Assembly (NCBI GenBank): GCA_019321725.1
Contig: CM033121.1
Span: 2,108,001 to 2,172,000 of the forward strand
From: Paulownia fortunei
Lineage: Eukaryota > Streptophyta > Magnoliopsida > Lamiales > Paulowniaceae
Length of the DNA: 64,000 bases
Direction: 5' to 3'
Shown here: one piece after another, positions 11,501 through 23,857 of the stretch
Position numbering within the stretch: the first letter of the stretch is position 1
Layout of the letters: every line of letters begins with the position of its first letter
The notes under the pieces: model-generated
What the model saw: the letters and a program-made list of their open reading frames with translations, nothing else
The model's database searches: none
What the model was told of the DNA's origin: nothing
Made by a program: the position numbers and the translations under genes

Positions 11501-14500
11501 CCCAAGGGTGAAATCTCTTTATCATAGAAAGGTGTTGTCACTTTATGGGATCAAGCCACAACTTAGGCGTTCTTGAAGAGGTTAGATAAAGCTCTACTTC
11601 AGAGATTGGTTTCTCGTTCTTCAGATACCTCCTACCAAATTTGTTGATACACTTTCGGGAATCAGAAGGATCAGGGTCCTTGTTTCTCTGTTCTTGACTT
11701 TCTAGATTCTAGACTATTGTCCTTAGTGTATAGCTAGATAGCTTCTGTAAATGGGTTGCACACCCTTACCACAAATGAAATCCTTTACTACTCCAGAAAT
11801 GGAAATGTATTTAAAAAATACACATGACGAACAAACCTTTGCACAGTCTCCAAGCCAACTCATTATGCTTCGTGCAGCCTCGAACATTTCTCCTAAAGCA
11901 GTCAAGGTTGTCTGTTGAGGGTTCAAAGTCAATTAGCTCAAACCATGCTAAGTAGCAACTTGAAAAATGTGGGGACTAGACAGTCCCATAAATTCAACAA
12001 CACATGAAGGAATCTACGGCATTTGCAACACCCATAATACATAAACTTCATCTTGATTTAAAAAACAAACTTAGTTAAAGATAAAGCTTGAAGAACTAAC
12101 TTTTGCTGCATAGCAAGCGCAGGCAAACAACTCCGTGTCATCCTCAATAGCACCACGCTCCTTTAACCTCCTCTTGATTTGATCACGCGCACCTATATAG
12201 GTGACACCATATACTGATGTCATCACTGTTTGCTTGACTAATTTTCTATCCACCTGTACCAAATTAAGAATAGATTCAATGAGCATAGTAACAATTGTCG
12301 GTTGCTACAATGGTCTACCAACATAAGCCAATGGATTAAAAAAGATATCCAGCAATTCGAAGTCACAACATTTTAAGAGTATATGCAGTAGAACCAATAG
12401 CCATGGCTAATAAAACATAAGCAAAATATATAACTAGCCATTTGAAGGAAAATACATATATATATTATCAGTCATGATATCATATGCATGATAAGTACAT
12501 GAAAAACAAAGAAACCTGGTTGATTAGCAGCCTAGCACGCTTGACATTGGGATCAGTTGCAGGGTCTTCAGCAGCATCCCGCTTCATTATATCCAGAACT
12601 CTGCATTGAAGACAATCTAATGAATAAATCCAGCTTCTGACAGCTTGCCAAGAATTTGCAAAGTAAATTATAACCACTCATACTATTTATATGCATTAAT
12701 TACAATCCATAATGACAATCCTTCTTTTCAATGAGAATGAAAGCCACAATTCCTCCAGAAAAATCTTCTTAGATACTAAAAGAAATTACAACTCGGTAAG
12801 TTATTCCCTGGATTATAACAAGGAAAGTTATGATCTGATGCATGCCAAAGACAAAGTCACCCTTGACCTAAAGTCTCAAACTTGTTTGTTATGACACTTT
12901 TGTTTTATAAAAGTCATTTTGTGTCTGTTTTAGTATTTATTTAATTATTTATTTACTTTTTGATTGGTGTTCTCCAAGGCAGGGCAATAGGAGCATGAGG
13001 TTAGGTAATATAGTCACAACATAGAAAAGGGAACTATCCATCATGGTATCGAAGCTTACCTAGCAGCAATTCCCGAGTAAACATCAGCAGGCTTATCTCC
13101 CGCAACAAGATTGACTGCAGCTGCTCCCAGCTAGATAAACATAATAATAAATTACATCAAAAGGAAGGAACTCATACTGTTTTCCTGTCGTGTATCATAT
13201 CATCATCCTTCCAAGCACATAAAAAAATGAGGTATTTTAGAGTTCAAACATATAATATCATAATGCTTATAACAGCAGCTTTATACAGAATAAAAAAATT
13301 AAAAGTCCAAAAATCTAAGAAAATCAAGGGTAATCGCTTCAAACCAAGCTAAAATGGATTAACTATCAATTAGTTGATGTTCAGCCATCGCTTGATGCTT
13401 AGAAGTGGTAAAAAATAAGGTGACTGCCTAGGTTGGGAAGGCCAGCCACCCCTGGTGTTTAGAACTGTAAAAATTATAGATGCTTGCCTGGGTTGGGCCT
13501 CAAGGGTTGGCACAGAGTCCAACCACTTAGACACAATATCAGTTAATGAATGTAGGCTGATTACTGTTTCAGTCTATCGAAATTCATCTAGTCCTACATT
13601 ACATAAAATGAAGACTTTGACACAGGAAGAGGGTAAAATTAGTGATGTAGTTCATTACCTTGTCCCTTCCAAGGGCAGCATAGTGTTGCAAGCCATTACA
13701 TGAGCCATCCTTGAAAATTGAACATAGCAAACAAAATATTTAGATTCAGCTTTAACAATGTGAATTAACAGCTAAAACCCTTAAACAGAATGCAGTAAAC
13801 AAATGCTCAGAGAATAAAATAAACACTTCATAGAAAAATTTAAGTACAATAACTAGAGCTGAAAACTTCAGTCTGTGCAACCTTGTGAATAAGGTACAAT
13901 TCAATAAAAAACACACCAGCAAGAGTATTAAAGAAACAAGTAACTTATTAACTGAAAAAATCAAAATAAATATTTTAAAGAAAGTCAGACCTAAAACTAT
14001 TTGATATATTTGGATGACTAATAAATTGCTTAAGCAGGTACAACATGCCCATCTCAATTCCCTCCCACAAACAAAAAAGCAAACCCAAAAAAAATTAATA
14101 ATAATAATAATAATAACAACAAAGCGAAAGAACTGAAAGAAAAAGGAAAGTATTATCGCATGTTACAAATGCTTAAGACCTCATCAAAAATGAAAAATTA
14201 CCAAATAGTAATTTGTGACAATCTGTTACCTGGTGGACAGGCATATGTGAGATTGTAGTCTCTGGATATGGACTTCTTAATGCTTCAGAAAGTGTCATGC
14301 AAGTGGCCAAGCATTGGAAAGGATCCTCTGCACCTAACCACCATCGCCTCCCTTCAAGAGGCCGATCTGCAGAATCAAAGATATCCTCCAGATGGTTTTC
14401 AGTAAATGAAATTCGACCTTCGTAAGATAATTTGTCAACACCTCCACCATATAAATTTGCTAAATGTACTTTTAACCAGCGTAAGCCTGACTTGCCAAGT

Positions 14501-17394
14501 GGGCGACCTTCTGCAAATTCTAGGATTCCTCGGCAGAGGTCAGAACCAAGATGATTCAAATATGGGTGCATCGGATATGCACGCCCTCGGAAATCTAAAT
14601 TGTGAGGGTAGTAAAATCCATCTTCGTCCTTCATTTTTCTGGCTACCTACTCTATCACATAAAAAATATTAATATGTAATACTGCAGAACTATTTCAAGT
14701 GCCAATCAAACTAAATGAAGGAGCTTCTTACAGCAAGTTTGAGTTCTATATCACACCGTTGTGAATGCCTTTCACTGTTCACCTTTTTCACAGCTTTAAC
14801 TTTCCACTTCCATTTCTTCATTTCTGCTTCATCTTCTGTATCTGGTTCCTCTGGCAAAGGAACCTGAACGGGCATCAAATTGAGGGGAAACAGAAGAACT
14901 TAAGCAATACAAAATATTTTTCTGAGGTTGAGAGGGTGAGTTTAAGATTTATAAGACAAAAGAAAATGAGAAACCCACATCAACAAATGGAGTTGAGATA
15001 CTAAAAAGGAAAAGAAAATAGGAGTATACAATTATTTTCATGCAAATGTTACTTACATCGTCGCGGTCAACCAAATCAGCAAGACGACCACCATTAGCCC
15101 AGATTCTGTCTACAATACCTAGTATTCTTTTATTCACCCTCCATTTAGTATTGCCAAGAGTATTAAGTGCCTAGATAAGAGAAAGGAAAATTAATAGAAG
15201 TTTGATAATAGCAGATAACAATACATTATTTTAAGTTTTACAGCAGTGAAAACAAAATATATTGACAAATCATAACCCACGATAATTGTAAATCCAAATA
15301 ACAGAAGAGAATAATGTAGGAAAAATCGAACTGAGAAAGTACAAAATCGAAAACCTGGAAAATAGGTTCCAACTGCTGTTTTGGAGCTCTTTTAACAGCC
15401 TCACGTTGTTGTTTTGCTCCATGCGTACGCATCATATACGATGGCAGAAACAAATAAGCACCTCGCTCATACCTACGAACATTTACAAACTTAATCAAAC
15501 TAATTGCAGAATAAGCTTTTGCTTTTTAAACAAAAAAATTAAATTCATACTAGAAGCGGAAGAAACTTTATATGATATGAACTGCTCCAGTAGATATTTG
15601 AAGCACATCCACAAGCAGTTGAAAGTCATTCAGAAGTTAGTCTAAAAGATTCAGAAAGTCATGGATTGGGTGGGGGAAGATTAGCCACAATCTCAAATTG
15701 AGAATGTCAGCAACATGTTCTCAAAATCTGAACAAGAGCCTTAGTCATTATAAACTGTTGGCCCACGACTATCAAGGGCAGTCAGGATTAAGAAAAAGAA
15801 TACTGAAAATCAGGCTGCATTAGAATACAATATATTCATTCTAAAATAATGCAACAACTTTCCAAGATCATGTGGAAAGCATTCCCTCTCACCAAACTCC
15901 ATCTAAGTTTATTTGTTACCCTTATTTAATTATGAGGTACTTTAGCCATTTTTATCAAGCCCCTTTCTGGTCGCATCCATACCCAATCAACCTTGGTGCC
16001 ATAGCACGAGCTTAACCAACCAGTCTACCTATTGTTGCATTCAATGGCGCTCAACTTATAAGATTCTGCAATATCAAGGTTGACAACAATTCCACGTTTG
16101 GAGCAGCTTTTTACAAAAAGGCATGCACATTTATTCACCTCCATTGACCAGATAGAATGAATAAATTGAGTTATTATTTATTTTTTGTGGTATGTCCTAT
16201 ATCATGCAATGCAAGATCACAAACCCGGGCAGAGATGCTGGTTTTTGAGGGACAAAAATTTTCTCAGATGGAGACTACCTCATAGTGTATATTTTAAAAA
16301 CAAAAAGAAAATATTTATATATCTGCGTTGATTTGACATTTAAAAAATCAGTTCGATTTGCACCATTAAAAGGAATGAATGGCCTTGCAAATTGTTGCCT
16401 ATTCCATGTTGCATCAGCTTTTTATCTTTTTTTTCACTTGAGGATTATTTCGCATAAAAGAAATAAAGGAAATATAAGATGATGACTGCCAAAAAACGCA
16501 TAACATACTCACTGCTCTCATTTACACCTCTCTTAGTTCCATAGTGATCACCTGATCACCTTGGAATGGAACTCTGATAGTCAATGCCTAGGCCTTCCTT
16601 GGTGATACAGAATTACTCATACTTCATCATTTAGGGTGGAAAAACAAAAGCAGGAGAAAATAAGGACATCACTCATACAAAATCCTAAATGTGAAAAACT
16701 TGTGCCTAGAGAAACCAAGAATAGCATACCCTGTCCAGTTTAGCGGAGGAACCAACATTGGCATATATGGAATCACCATGTGCCTAGCCTGCATAGAGCA
16801 AAGAAGAAAGATATCATATACTCAGAGTCAAGATCACAAGTGGTTGTGCACATGAGAAACACAAAAGACAGCAATATCATATGTATCATCTGCAAAACGT
16901 CCAACTACATGAATGCTATAGCAGATTTAGTGAATATATCATGGTCGTTGCAAATGTCAAACAGAAAGAAGCTTAGAAAGGAGTTGTGCTTACAGTTTTT
17001 TCCAGCCCTTTGCGAACTAAAGGGTCACACTCAATTACCCCATATCTCCTGCTGCCTTTCCTATACAAAATTATCCGCAAAAATAATCAAGCGGGTGAAA
17101 AGTTTTGGAAGACGAGGTGATCAGGAGATGATAAATCAGGTAGAGAACATATATTTATACTCACACTGTTTCTACAGATTTGAGTGCGTGCACAAATGCA
17201 GGTCGAATATCAGGTGGCCCATCATCCATCTGATCAATTGGCGGTTGTATGTAAGCTGTTTGTGTCAATATCTGAATCAAACGGCAGCCAACCTGTAAAA
17301 TACAACACGACCGCAACTTCAGTTCTACTTCCAAGCAAGAAGTTTGAAATCACCATAATTGGTGGCAGGCACATATTTACACAGACATACACTG

Positions 17395-17434
<40 letters not shown>

Positions 17435-20039
17435 GTTTTATGCCAACTACCTTCACTTGAGCATCCTGGCCCCAGGGCTTCAAATCATCTTGTTGCCTCA
17501 CTATTTTCCTAACTTGCTGTAGTTTTTGTTTCTTCATCAAAATTTTGACCTTTTTCCTTAGTCTCTCTTGTTCCTTTGCCTCAGGATCAGGTCCTTCTTC
17601 ACAAGTTCTATTTAAAGCATTTTTCCTCTTGCTATTCTCTAAAAATTTATGAATCCTGACCTGGTCAACAATAGAAATAGTAACCGTTGAACTCTCAAAC
17701 ATATCAAATACAAATTAGGAGGGGAAAATAAGACAATCTAAACTTCTGCTTCTGCAGACAATTTAATTATAATAATAGACAATCCCTATATGAAGAACAT
17801 TAAGAATAGCAGATATGCTTTTGCTGTAGTAGAAACACATGGTAAATGAAAGTTATCCAGATTTTCAATAATCCAGCTATACCTAGAAACAGTGACTTAG
17901 CATGAAAAAAGAGGACTGATGTCAGGAATTCCATATGAAATCCACCAAAAAAACACCATACAATTACTTTGCAAGGAAAATAATGGAATCTAAATCTCTG
18001 TCCTTCCAACGCCTGAAAACCCACAACATATTAGAGCACTTTTTTCCCCTCTAGTTATTAGTCAAAATATATGATGAGATTGCAATAAGCCCCCAAGAAA
18101 ATGCAAAAACCTCAGCAGGACTTCTAAATCTTAAGCTAGCTTTACAGATAAAAAAAATTACATCTTCAAACTTATTGACCCTACCTACAGAACAACTAAA
18201 TCATTCAAATCTCTATACTATAATTCCATGATGCCCTATGATGCACAAGCACAGAACTTTATGTAATAATTCCAAACATGGTTGCCAATACCCAATATTA
18301 GGATTAGAGGGACTTAGCAATTTCTCATTAAGGGAAAAACATGATCTCTATAATGATTTTGACACAATAGTTTATCGTCTTGCTTGCACTCATGACCTCA
18401 TAAGTCCCTTTCTTAATATGTTTGAACAAAGGAGCAGACAGGCAGTTAGTTTCCCACCCTCCACACACACACACACCCAAAAACCAAAAAAGAAACATTC
18501 CAGAAGCCACTACAGATGGTCTAAAGAACTACAGCATATGTACTAGCTATCATTTTTGCCTGCCTTAGTAAAGAAAGGATAGAGTTACCCATAGAAAGGA
18601 TATGGTAGGGGTTTCAAAGAAAATTTAACATAACGCTGATGCAACGAATAAATTTTTTAAGATGTAACAGACCAGAAGGACATCAGTTATAACAAGTCAA
18701 AATGAAGTAGCCCGTACACTGGAGAAATGTGAAGAAATTATAAAGCCCAACAACCCGAACAACAAGAAGAACAAAGCTCAGATTTTCCTAACTCTGCAAC
18801 TTAGTCAATGGACATAAACTAAGAAAAAATCTGAAAAAGCATAGATGTTACAGCAATTACCTGTCCACAGGCAGTAGTAACCAAAATCATGGTAAGAACA
18901 ACATACAATTCTTACTAACCACACATCACATGGTTTCATACAGGCATTACAGATTTTCTTGGCATGATATTCTTTATATAAGTTTATTCAGATAGATGGG
19001 AACATCTATGACCATCACAGAGACGTAGCCCAACAAATTCACATCATATGTCTAATCACCATGCCTATTATTGATGCTTTACACCAAAAGAAATAGTAAA
19101 AATTAACTCATTGAAGGAAAAGGACCACATGAATGATAGTAACTCAAAGAACAGAAAGTGCCATAGTGAGAATACGAAACTCATGTAAAGAAAACAAAAG
19201 TTACAAGGAAAATTATATTATGCCCTCTACAAACCAACCTCGTGTTCGATGGCTTCACCAATATGACATGCAGCTTGCACAACTCTAGCACTGCCATTCC
19301 ATCCTCCAGTCATCAACAATCCCATCAACTTATGCATTGTAATAACTGCCATCATATCAGCAGGCAATTGATCAATATATGGTGCATAGGCACCACGGTT
19401 TTTCCCTTCCTTGCACAAATCCTGCTCAGCAGCAATGGCATCTCTCAATGGTTCAAACCACCCTAAGAACAATGACTTAATGTAAGGCAAATTAGGGGCC
19501 AATTTTTGCTCACACATGTCTACTAAAAGCTCTTGGTATTCTTTCGCCGCCTCTTCCCATGCCTCAGTCTCCATCTTTATTTGTCTCCTTCTAAGACTAT
19601 TGTACTTTCCTAACCCCATTCCTCCCACCATTTTTGGCTGCTTTTGCTCCCGGATATCTGAGCTTTTCACGTTGATTTCTTTGTTAATCTCTTCTATTAA
19701 TTCTTGAATTTCGTCAACCTCTTCTTCAGAGGTGGAAACTAAAGCCTCAGCGACAGCTGCATAACCCCTTGTATTCCCAAAAAATCTAGAAGGGTCACTA
19801 TAAATTGCATACTCAAGACAGCCCACCTCACGCTGTCGCCAAAATATTAAATCTTGAGAAAACCCCAATTCAGATTTTCGAGTATTTACACGGCTTTGGG
19901 GCTCAAGATGTCTGGTTTTTTCAACAAAAATAGAATCTTGGGGGGATTTTACAGCGGAAAAAGCATTGAGGGAAGGATGGGATTCAGACAAAATCTTGAA
20001 CTTTCTCAAATAGGATTGTCTTGATAAATTTCTCCACAT
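8565..20039 (-). CDS. RPOT1: Phage-type (T7-like) organellar RNA polymerase, RPOT1/RPOTm type
   Basis: Nineteen exons on the minus strand: 20039-19239, 17660-17451, 17292-17165, 17060-16994, 16788-16730, 15472-15355, 15170-15057, 14863-14732, 14646-14230, 13709-13659, 13130-13060, 12600-12516, 12253-12101, 11911-11837, 10571-10482, 10338-10291, 10061-9947, 9850-9747, 8675-8565. All junctions are GT-AG and all phases agree, giving 2949 nt or 982 residues; I recall 976 for Arabidopsis RPOTm. Catalytic residues of the T7 family are present: Asp561 in LDFRGRAYP, Lys758 and Tyr766 in [11 protein letters not shown] (eight apart, as Lys631/Tyr639 in T7), and Asp915 in VHDSYWTHA. The protein ends DSSYFFN. 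The N-terminus [13 protein letters not shown] is Arg/Ser-rich without early acids, as in mitochondrial presequences. It should transcribe mitochondrial genes. Assignment to RPOTm over dual-targeted RPOTmp rests on the N-terminus and the PUB42 neighbour. Confidence 0.95.
14096..14119. repeat. (AAT)n microsatellite in polymerase intron 9
   Basis: About seven AAT/ATA repeats lie inside the intron between polymerase exons 9 and 10. Confidence 0.8.
17393..17434. repeat. Compound (AT)n-(AG)n microsatellite in polymerase intron 2
   Basis: A run of AT repeats is followed directly by AG repeats, ending about 17 bases from the donor of polymerase exon 2 at 17451. It is likely length-polymorphic. Confidence 0.85.
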
Positions 20040-21635
20040 ATTTCAATGGATATATTAATTGGTTGATGAACAAATGAAAATAGAAAACCACTCAATTTTA
20101 ATGTGGGGCTCGACAGAGAGGGTCTCAGGGCATCTAAAGCTCACAGTTTCGAATAGAGAAATGAATTTAGCAAGCCAAGAATTGAAGAAGAAAAAGGCGA
20201 AGTAAGGACTTTTAGATCGAGAAGAGTAGAGGAGAGGAGAAAAGCGGACCAGAGGCTGTGGCCGCCTTAAACCCTGCTAAAAACCTAGTAATGTTTTAAA
20301 AAAAGCATAAGATCCGTTGCGGGTGGTTTTAGGTAACGAATAACAGGCGGGCCGACCCGAATGATAAACCTTGTTCTTTGTGTTTGGGTTGTTTCCACGT
20401 AGAATTTTATCCACCCTGCTCATATCCAAATATACCCAGGCACCAGGTTCCTGTACCGACCCAACCATTCAGGCCCATTTGTCTTCTGGTTCGGGTACAG
20501 TTGACCCAATCCAGATTTTTATTTTATTTTATTTTTTTTAAGGAAATACTTGAATAAGTGTTTTCTTTCAACACTCAAAACAAGATATGAATAAAAACAA
20601 CCAAAATATATTATTTTTTATTTTTGCTCAATACCCTATTTAACTTTTAATCATATCATAAAAGAAAAAAATGTAACTGATTAATTAAAACATAATCATC
20701 GAAAGATACTTTATCTGAACTCAGACAAAAATGTGTGGCCGCTAAAAAATACAAAATTAAGTGGTGTATTATGAGGTTCTAAATAATTTAATGAGAAAAT
20801 CTTGGTGTTATTTTCGAATTATACAAATTAGATCGTGTTTATGTCTAGTAGAATAGTACATCACTTTTTCTGCAATTTTGAGAGAAGCCACACCTCTAAA
20901 ATCCTTCTCCTTCATTTTTTTTTTTCATTTTGGTTATTGATGAGCATTTTTGGTTTTTGTTTTGCAAAAAAAAAAAAAATTTGGTTTACTTGCCATTGAT
21001 GGTCTGATATACGGCTTTGGTGCGACGTACTGAATGATAAATAAATTTTCTGAATTAATATAGATTATGTATATCAACTTTCAAATTATGATAAATAATT
21101 TTTCTGATTTAATATAGATTATGTATATCAACTTTCAAATTAAGAAATCTCGGTAGTTGATTGCATGAATTATATTCTCAATATTTTTCTAAAATGTAAG
21201 TATATTTTAAATTTACATTCACATTTAAGCAGATTTTTTGTTTATAATATGCAATAGTTTTGCCAAAAAGTACTCCAATAATTGTACTTGGATGATGAAT
21301 TTGACAAATTATTATCTTCTAAGTCATGAAGAAATTGAAAAAGTGAAGGATTTCTCAAATCCAAAATAGATTATGGATATTAGCTTCTAAATGATGAAAT
21401 ATACGATAGTTGCATGAATCAGATTCTTGAATGTGAATGCAAAGAAATCTGTTTTTTTTTTTTTTAAATTACTAACTAAAAAGAGCTAATAATTAGATCA
21501 AATTTGAATCATATTCAAATTAAACTTAGATTCGTCCATAATCAAATATTAATATGAATATAAACCATGTCAAAGTTGGGCAAAAGCTTCATGTAGTATT
21601 GCCACAATCTTTATATATATTATGGAGTGAAAAAG
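20040..21635. other. Upstream flank of RPOT and spacer to the peptide cluster
   Basis: The first ~250 bases hold the 5' UTR and promoter of the minus-strand polymerase gene. The rest is AT-rich spacer with poly-T and poly-A runs near 20915 and 20966. A short minus frame at 20277-20468 has no domain. A tandem duplication at 21036-21142 is listed separately. No gene is supported. Confidence 0.55.
21036..21142. repeat. Two-unit tandem repeat, period ~54 bp
   Basis: Units 21036-21089 and 21090-21142 share GATAAAT, TTTTTCTGA and a nearly identical block TATAGATTATGTATATCAAC. A diverged third relative lies at about 21365-21400. It sits upstream of the decayed peptide copy, and a similar motif recurs upstream of the third functional copy near 30120. 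Confidence 0.8.
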
Positions 21636-21640
21636 CTGTC

Positions 21641-21790
21641 ACACTCTTTATATATGGACTCAAGGGTAAGGATGGCTAAAGTATCACATTCTATATTATT
21701 CTCAATTTCTGCAACATTTACAGGTGAAGATAGCTTCAATCAAGGTGGTCTTTCTTGGTCACCCTCTTGTTAGTGGCCTTGGTAAGTTCC
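21641..21790 (+). pseudogene. Decayed promoter plus exon 1 of a cysteine-rich peptide gene
   Basis: The promoter block CTTTATATATGGACTCAAGG at about 21646-21665 matches those of the three peptide genes downstream, followed by a similar leader. The first exon aligns from 21730 to 21781, but the start codon is ATA instead of ATG, an extra T in GTCTTTCTTGGTCACC shifts the frame, and one G is missing at the donor. No matching second exon was found up to 23180. The simplest reading is a dead first member of the tandem family. Confidence 0.7.
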
Positions 21791-23185
21791 TCTCTTCTCC
21801 TATCTCACCCATCAGTATAACTTTGTTTTTAAAGAAATAATTAAATACATATCAATCTTTACATTTAAATTTCAAATTCATTAAGTACATATAATTATAT
21901 TATTTACAATATCATGATATCAAATTCTATTTAAAGAAACTATCATATCAATAGACTAACACTCATGTGGGAATCAAACTCAAGATTTGTTTGTCATAAA
22001 GTCTCAATTTAACCACTTAAATAAAATCTCTTTAGCTATCAATATATGTATTTTGTGACGGAGAATTAAACACTATTTATCACTGAAAATTGATTTTTAA
22101 TTGGCTGGTCCTTAACTCTCCATGGCGATATCCACTAGATGAATGTGTCAAGGAGATTGACCTTCAATCCTAGACAATGTTGGTTAGCATTTGGGAATTC
22201 TTCAATTCTTTTTCAAGAAACAAACATGTTTATTATATATTTTTCCCCGATATAATTTCTTCTTCCCCCAAACAAAATGAGATCCACTACAAAACAACAT
22301 TATTATAGTTTTAAATTTTATAATATAATAAATATATATCTTTTTTTTTAATTTGAAATTACAATATATAATATTTAAAAAGTCTTTTGTGACATTACTA
22401 ACCAATAAAACCTTACAGAAATAACATCTATATTAGAATTTATCTCCCCCTAAAACACAAAACAAACATTACTTTCATTTCAAAATTTTCTCCGATACAC
22501 CTTCCCCAATCTGTCTCATATACTAACCAAACATTGCCTTATTTTCTGGATATCAACTGTAAAATAACAGCTTGTACTGATGGGGAATGTGCCGGTTTTG
22601 ACACCCCACCACTCCTAACTCAAAAAAACGTAGGGTTCAGGAAGAAATTTGAATCCCTGATTGACTACTTAGGGTTGTACCTGTGATCATCATTATATTC
22701 TGGAAAATAAGGCTGATGCAAGTTTTCTAACTATATTGTGGAAGTTTATAAGTGTTCATGAGATGTGAGATTTACTTTTGCAGTTTTGTGGACGATGACA
22801 ATTAACTTGTTACATATACCATATTCGAGTTTGACCAAATTAAATATGAATCGGAATTAAGTTACTTGGAATTTAAATTCATACAAAATTAATATATAGT
22901 GTTATAGAAAGCCATCTCTACCTTCGTTTCATGGCTTAAAATGCCACAATGACAAAAGCACCCTCTGCATTCTTCATTTCATTTTATCAGCTTTTAATGT
23001 TGTGAAAACTCAGGATGATGATTGTGTATGACTCAGATTATTTATGTCTTTTGAAAATGATTTAAGTTCACATTCAAGAACCGACCTGGAAATTATGGAG
23101 TATTTATGACACGAAAAAGAGGTTGTCTAGGCTGTGAACAGGTTACTTACCATAAAACAACACTAATGATTAGTATTTTGTTGTC
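21791..23185. other. Spacer between decayed copy and peptide gene 1
   Basis: AT-rich DNA without a supported gene. I looked for a second peptide exon belonging to the decayed copy and found none. A minus open frame at 22202-22405 is low-complexity, rich in I, K and Y, and is not convincing. Confidence 0.5.
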
Positions 23186-23189
23186 ACAA

Positions 23190-23215
23190 TTCTTTATATT
23201 CAGACTCAAGGGTGA
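23190..23215 (+). promoter_or_regulatory. TATA-box region of peptide gene 1
   Basis: TTCTTTATATTCAGACTCAA at about 23190 is followed by GGGT, about 100 bases before the ATG. The order TATA-like run, GACTCA, GGGT is shared with peptide genes 2 and 3 and with the decayed copy. Confidence 0.6.
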
Positions 23216-23293
23216 TTAGAGTATTACTTTGCCAAGAAAATCTCACCATACCATCATATTAGATTCTGCATTGTTCCCATATTAGAGGTTGAG

Positions 23294-23350
23294 ATGGCTT
23301 CATTCAAGGTGGTTTCCATGGCCACCATCTTGCTAGTAATATTGGGTTAG

Positions 23351-23397
<47 letters not shown>

Positions 23398-23857
23398 ACT
23401 ATCTCAAGCTTCTATTCATGTAAATTATAATGAAAAATTAGACAAGTTATCAATGAAAAATATTTTACAATGAATCTTGATAAGATTTATGATTTAGAAT
23501 ATAACTCATCTCCCAAACATATTATTATCTTCTCACACTTTTTCCCTCGATCTTGTAGATGTTGGCATCTACAACCAGTACAAATGCACTAAATACTTAC
23601 ATCTTGTGACAAGTGTCCTATGTTTGACGATGTTTTAATTGGCAGGTGCTCCATTATTCTCACAGGGATTAATGACATCAGGCAGATGTAATACGGATTC
23701 TGACTGTAAAGATTTGCCTGTATATTCTGGTTGTGAAGAACGGGTTTGCTTTAGCGGGTACTGCTTATGCAAAACGGGTCCTACCTCCCGAGTAGCCACA
23801 GAAGATGAAGGCGAAGAAGGTGAAAACAAAGGGTTTAGCCAGAAATTTGTCCCTTGA
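23294..23857 (+). CDS. Small secreted six-cysteine peptide, copy 1
   Basis: Two exons: 23294-23345 and 23646-23857, phase 1 intron with GT-AG ends, giving 87 residues. Exon 1 encodes a hydrophobic signal peptide beginning MASFKVVSM and exon 2 opens with APLFSQ. The mature part has six cysteines with spacing C-x5-C-x8-C-x4-C-x4-C-x-C, including CNTDSDC and CLC. A hydrophilic acidic tail with DEGEEGENKG follows, ending QKFVP. The layout (secretion signal, six cysteines, intron splitting signal from mature part) resembles plant knottin/defensin-like and nodulin-type cysteine-rich peptides. I do not recognise the exact family, and function (defence, signalling, inhibitor) is unknown. Both neighbours in the cluster share leader and promoter. 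Confidence 0.8.
23354..23392. repeat. (CT)n microsatellite at the intron donor of peptide gene 1
   Basis: A CT run of about 19 units begins eight bases after the GT donor at 23346. The corresponding introns of copies 2 and 3 lack it. Confidence 0.95.

Noticed and set aside
16780..17298. 172-codon plus-strand frame
   Set aside because: Antisense to polymerase exons 3, 4 and the start of exon 5 and their introns; a shadow frame.
20277..20468. 63-codon minus frame upstream of the polymerase
   Set aside because: No domain, no splice link to the polymerase ATG, falls in the promoter.
22570..22620. Cys-containing stretch (CTDGEC) as the missing second exon of the decayed peptide copy
   Set aside because: Only two cysteines, no acceptor with the GTGCTCC start, no tail motif.
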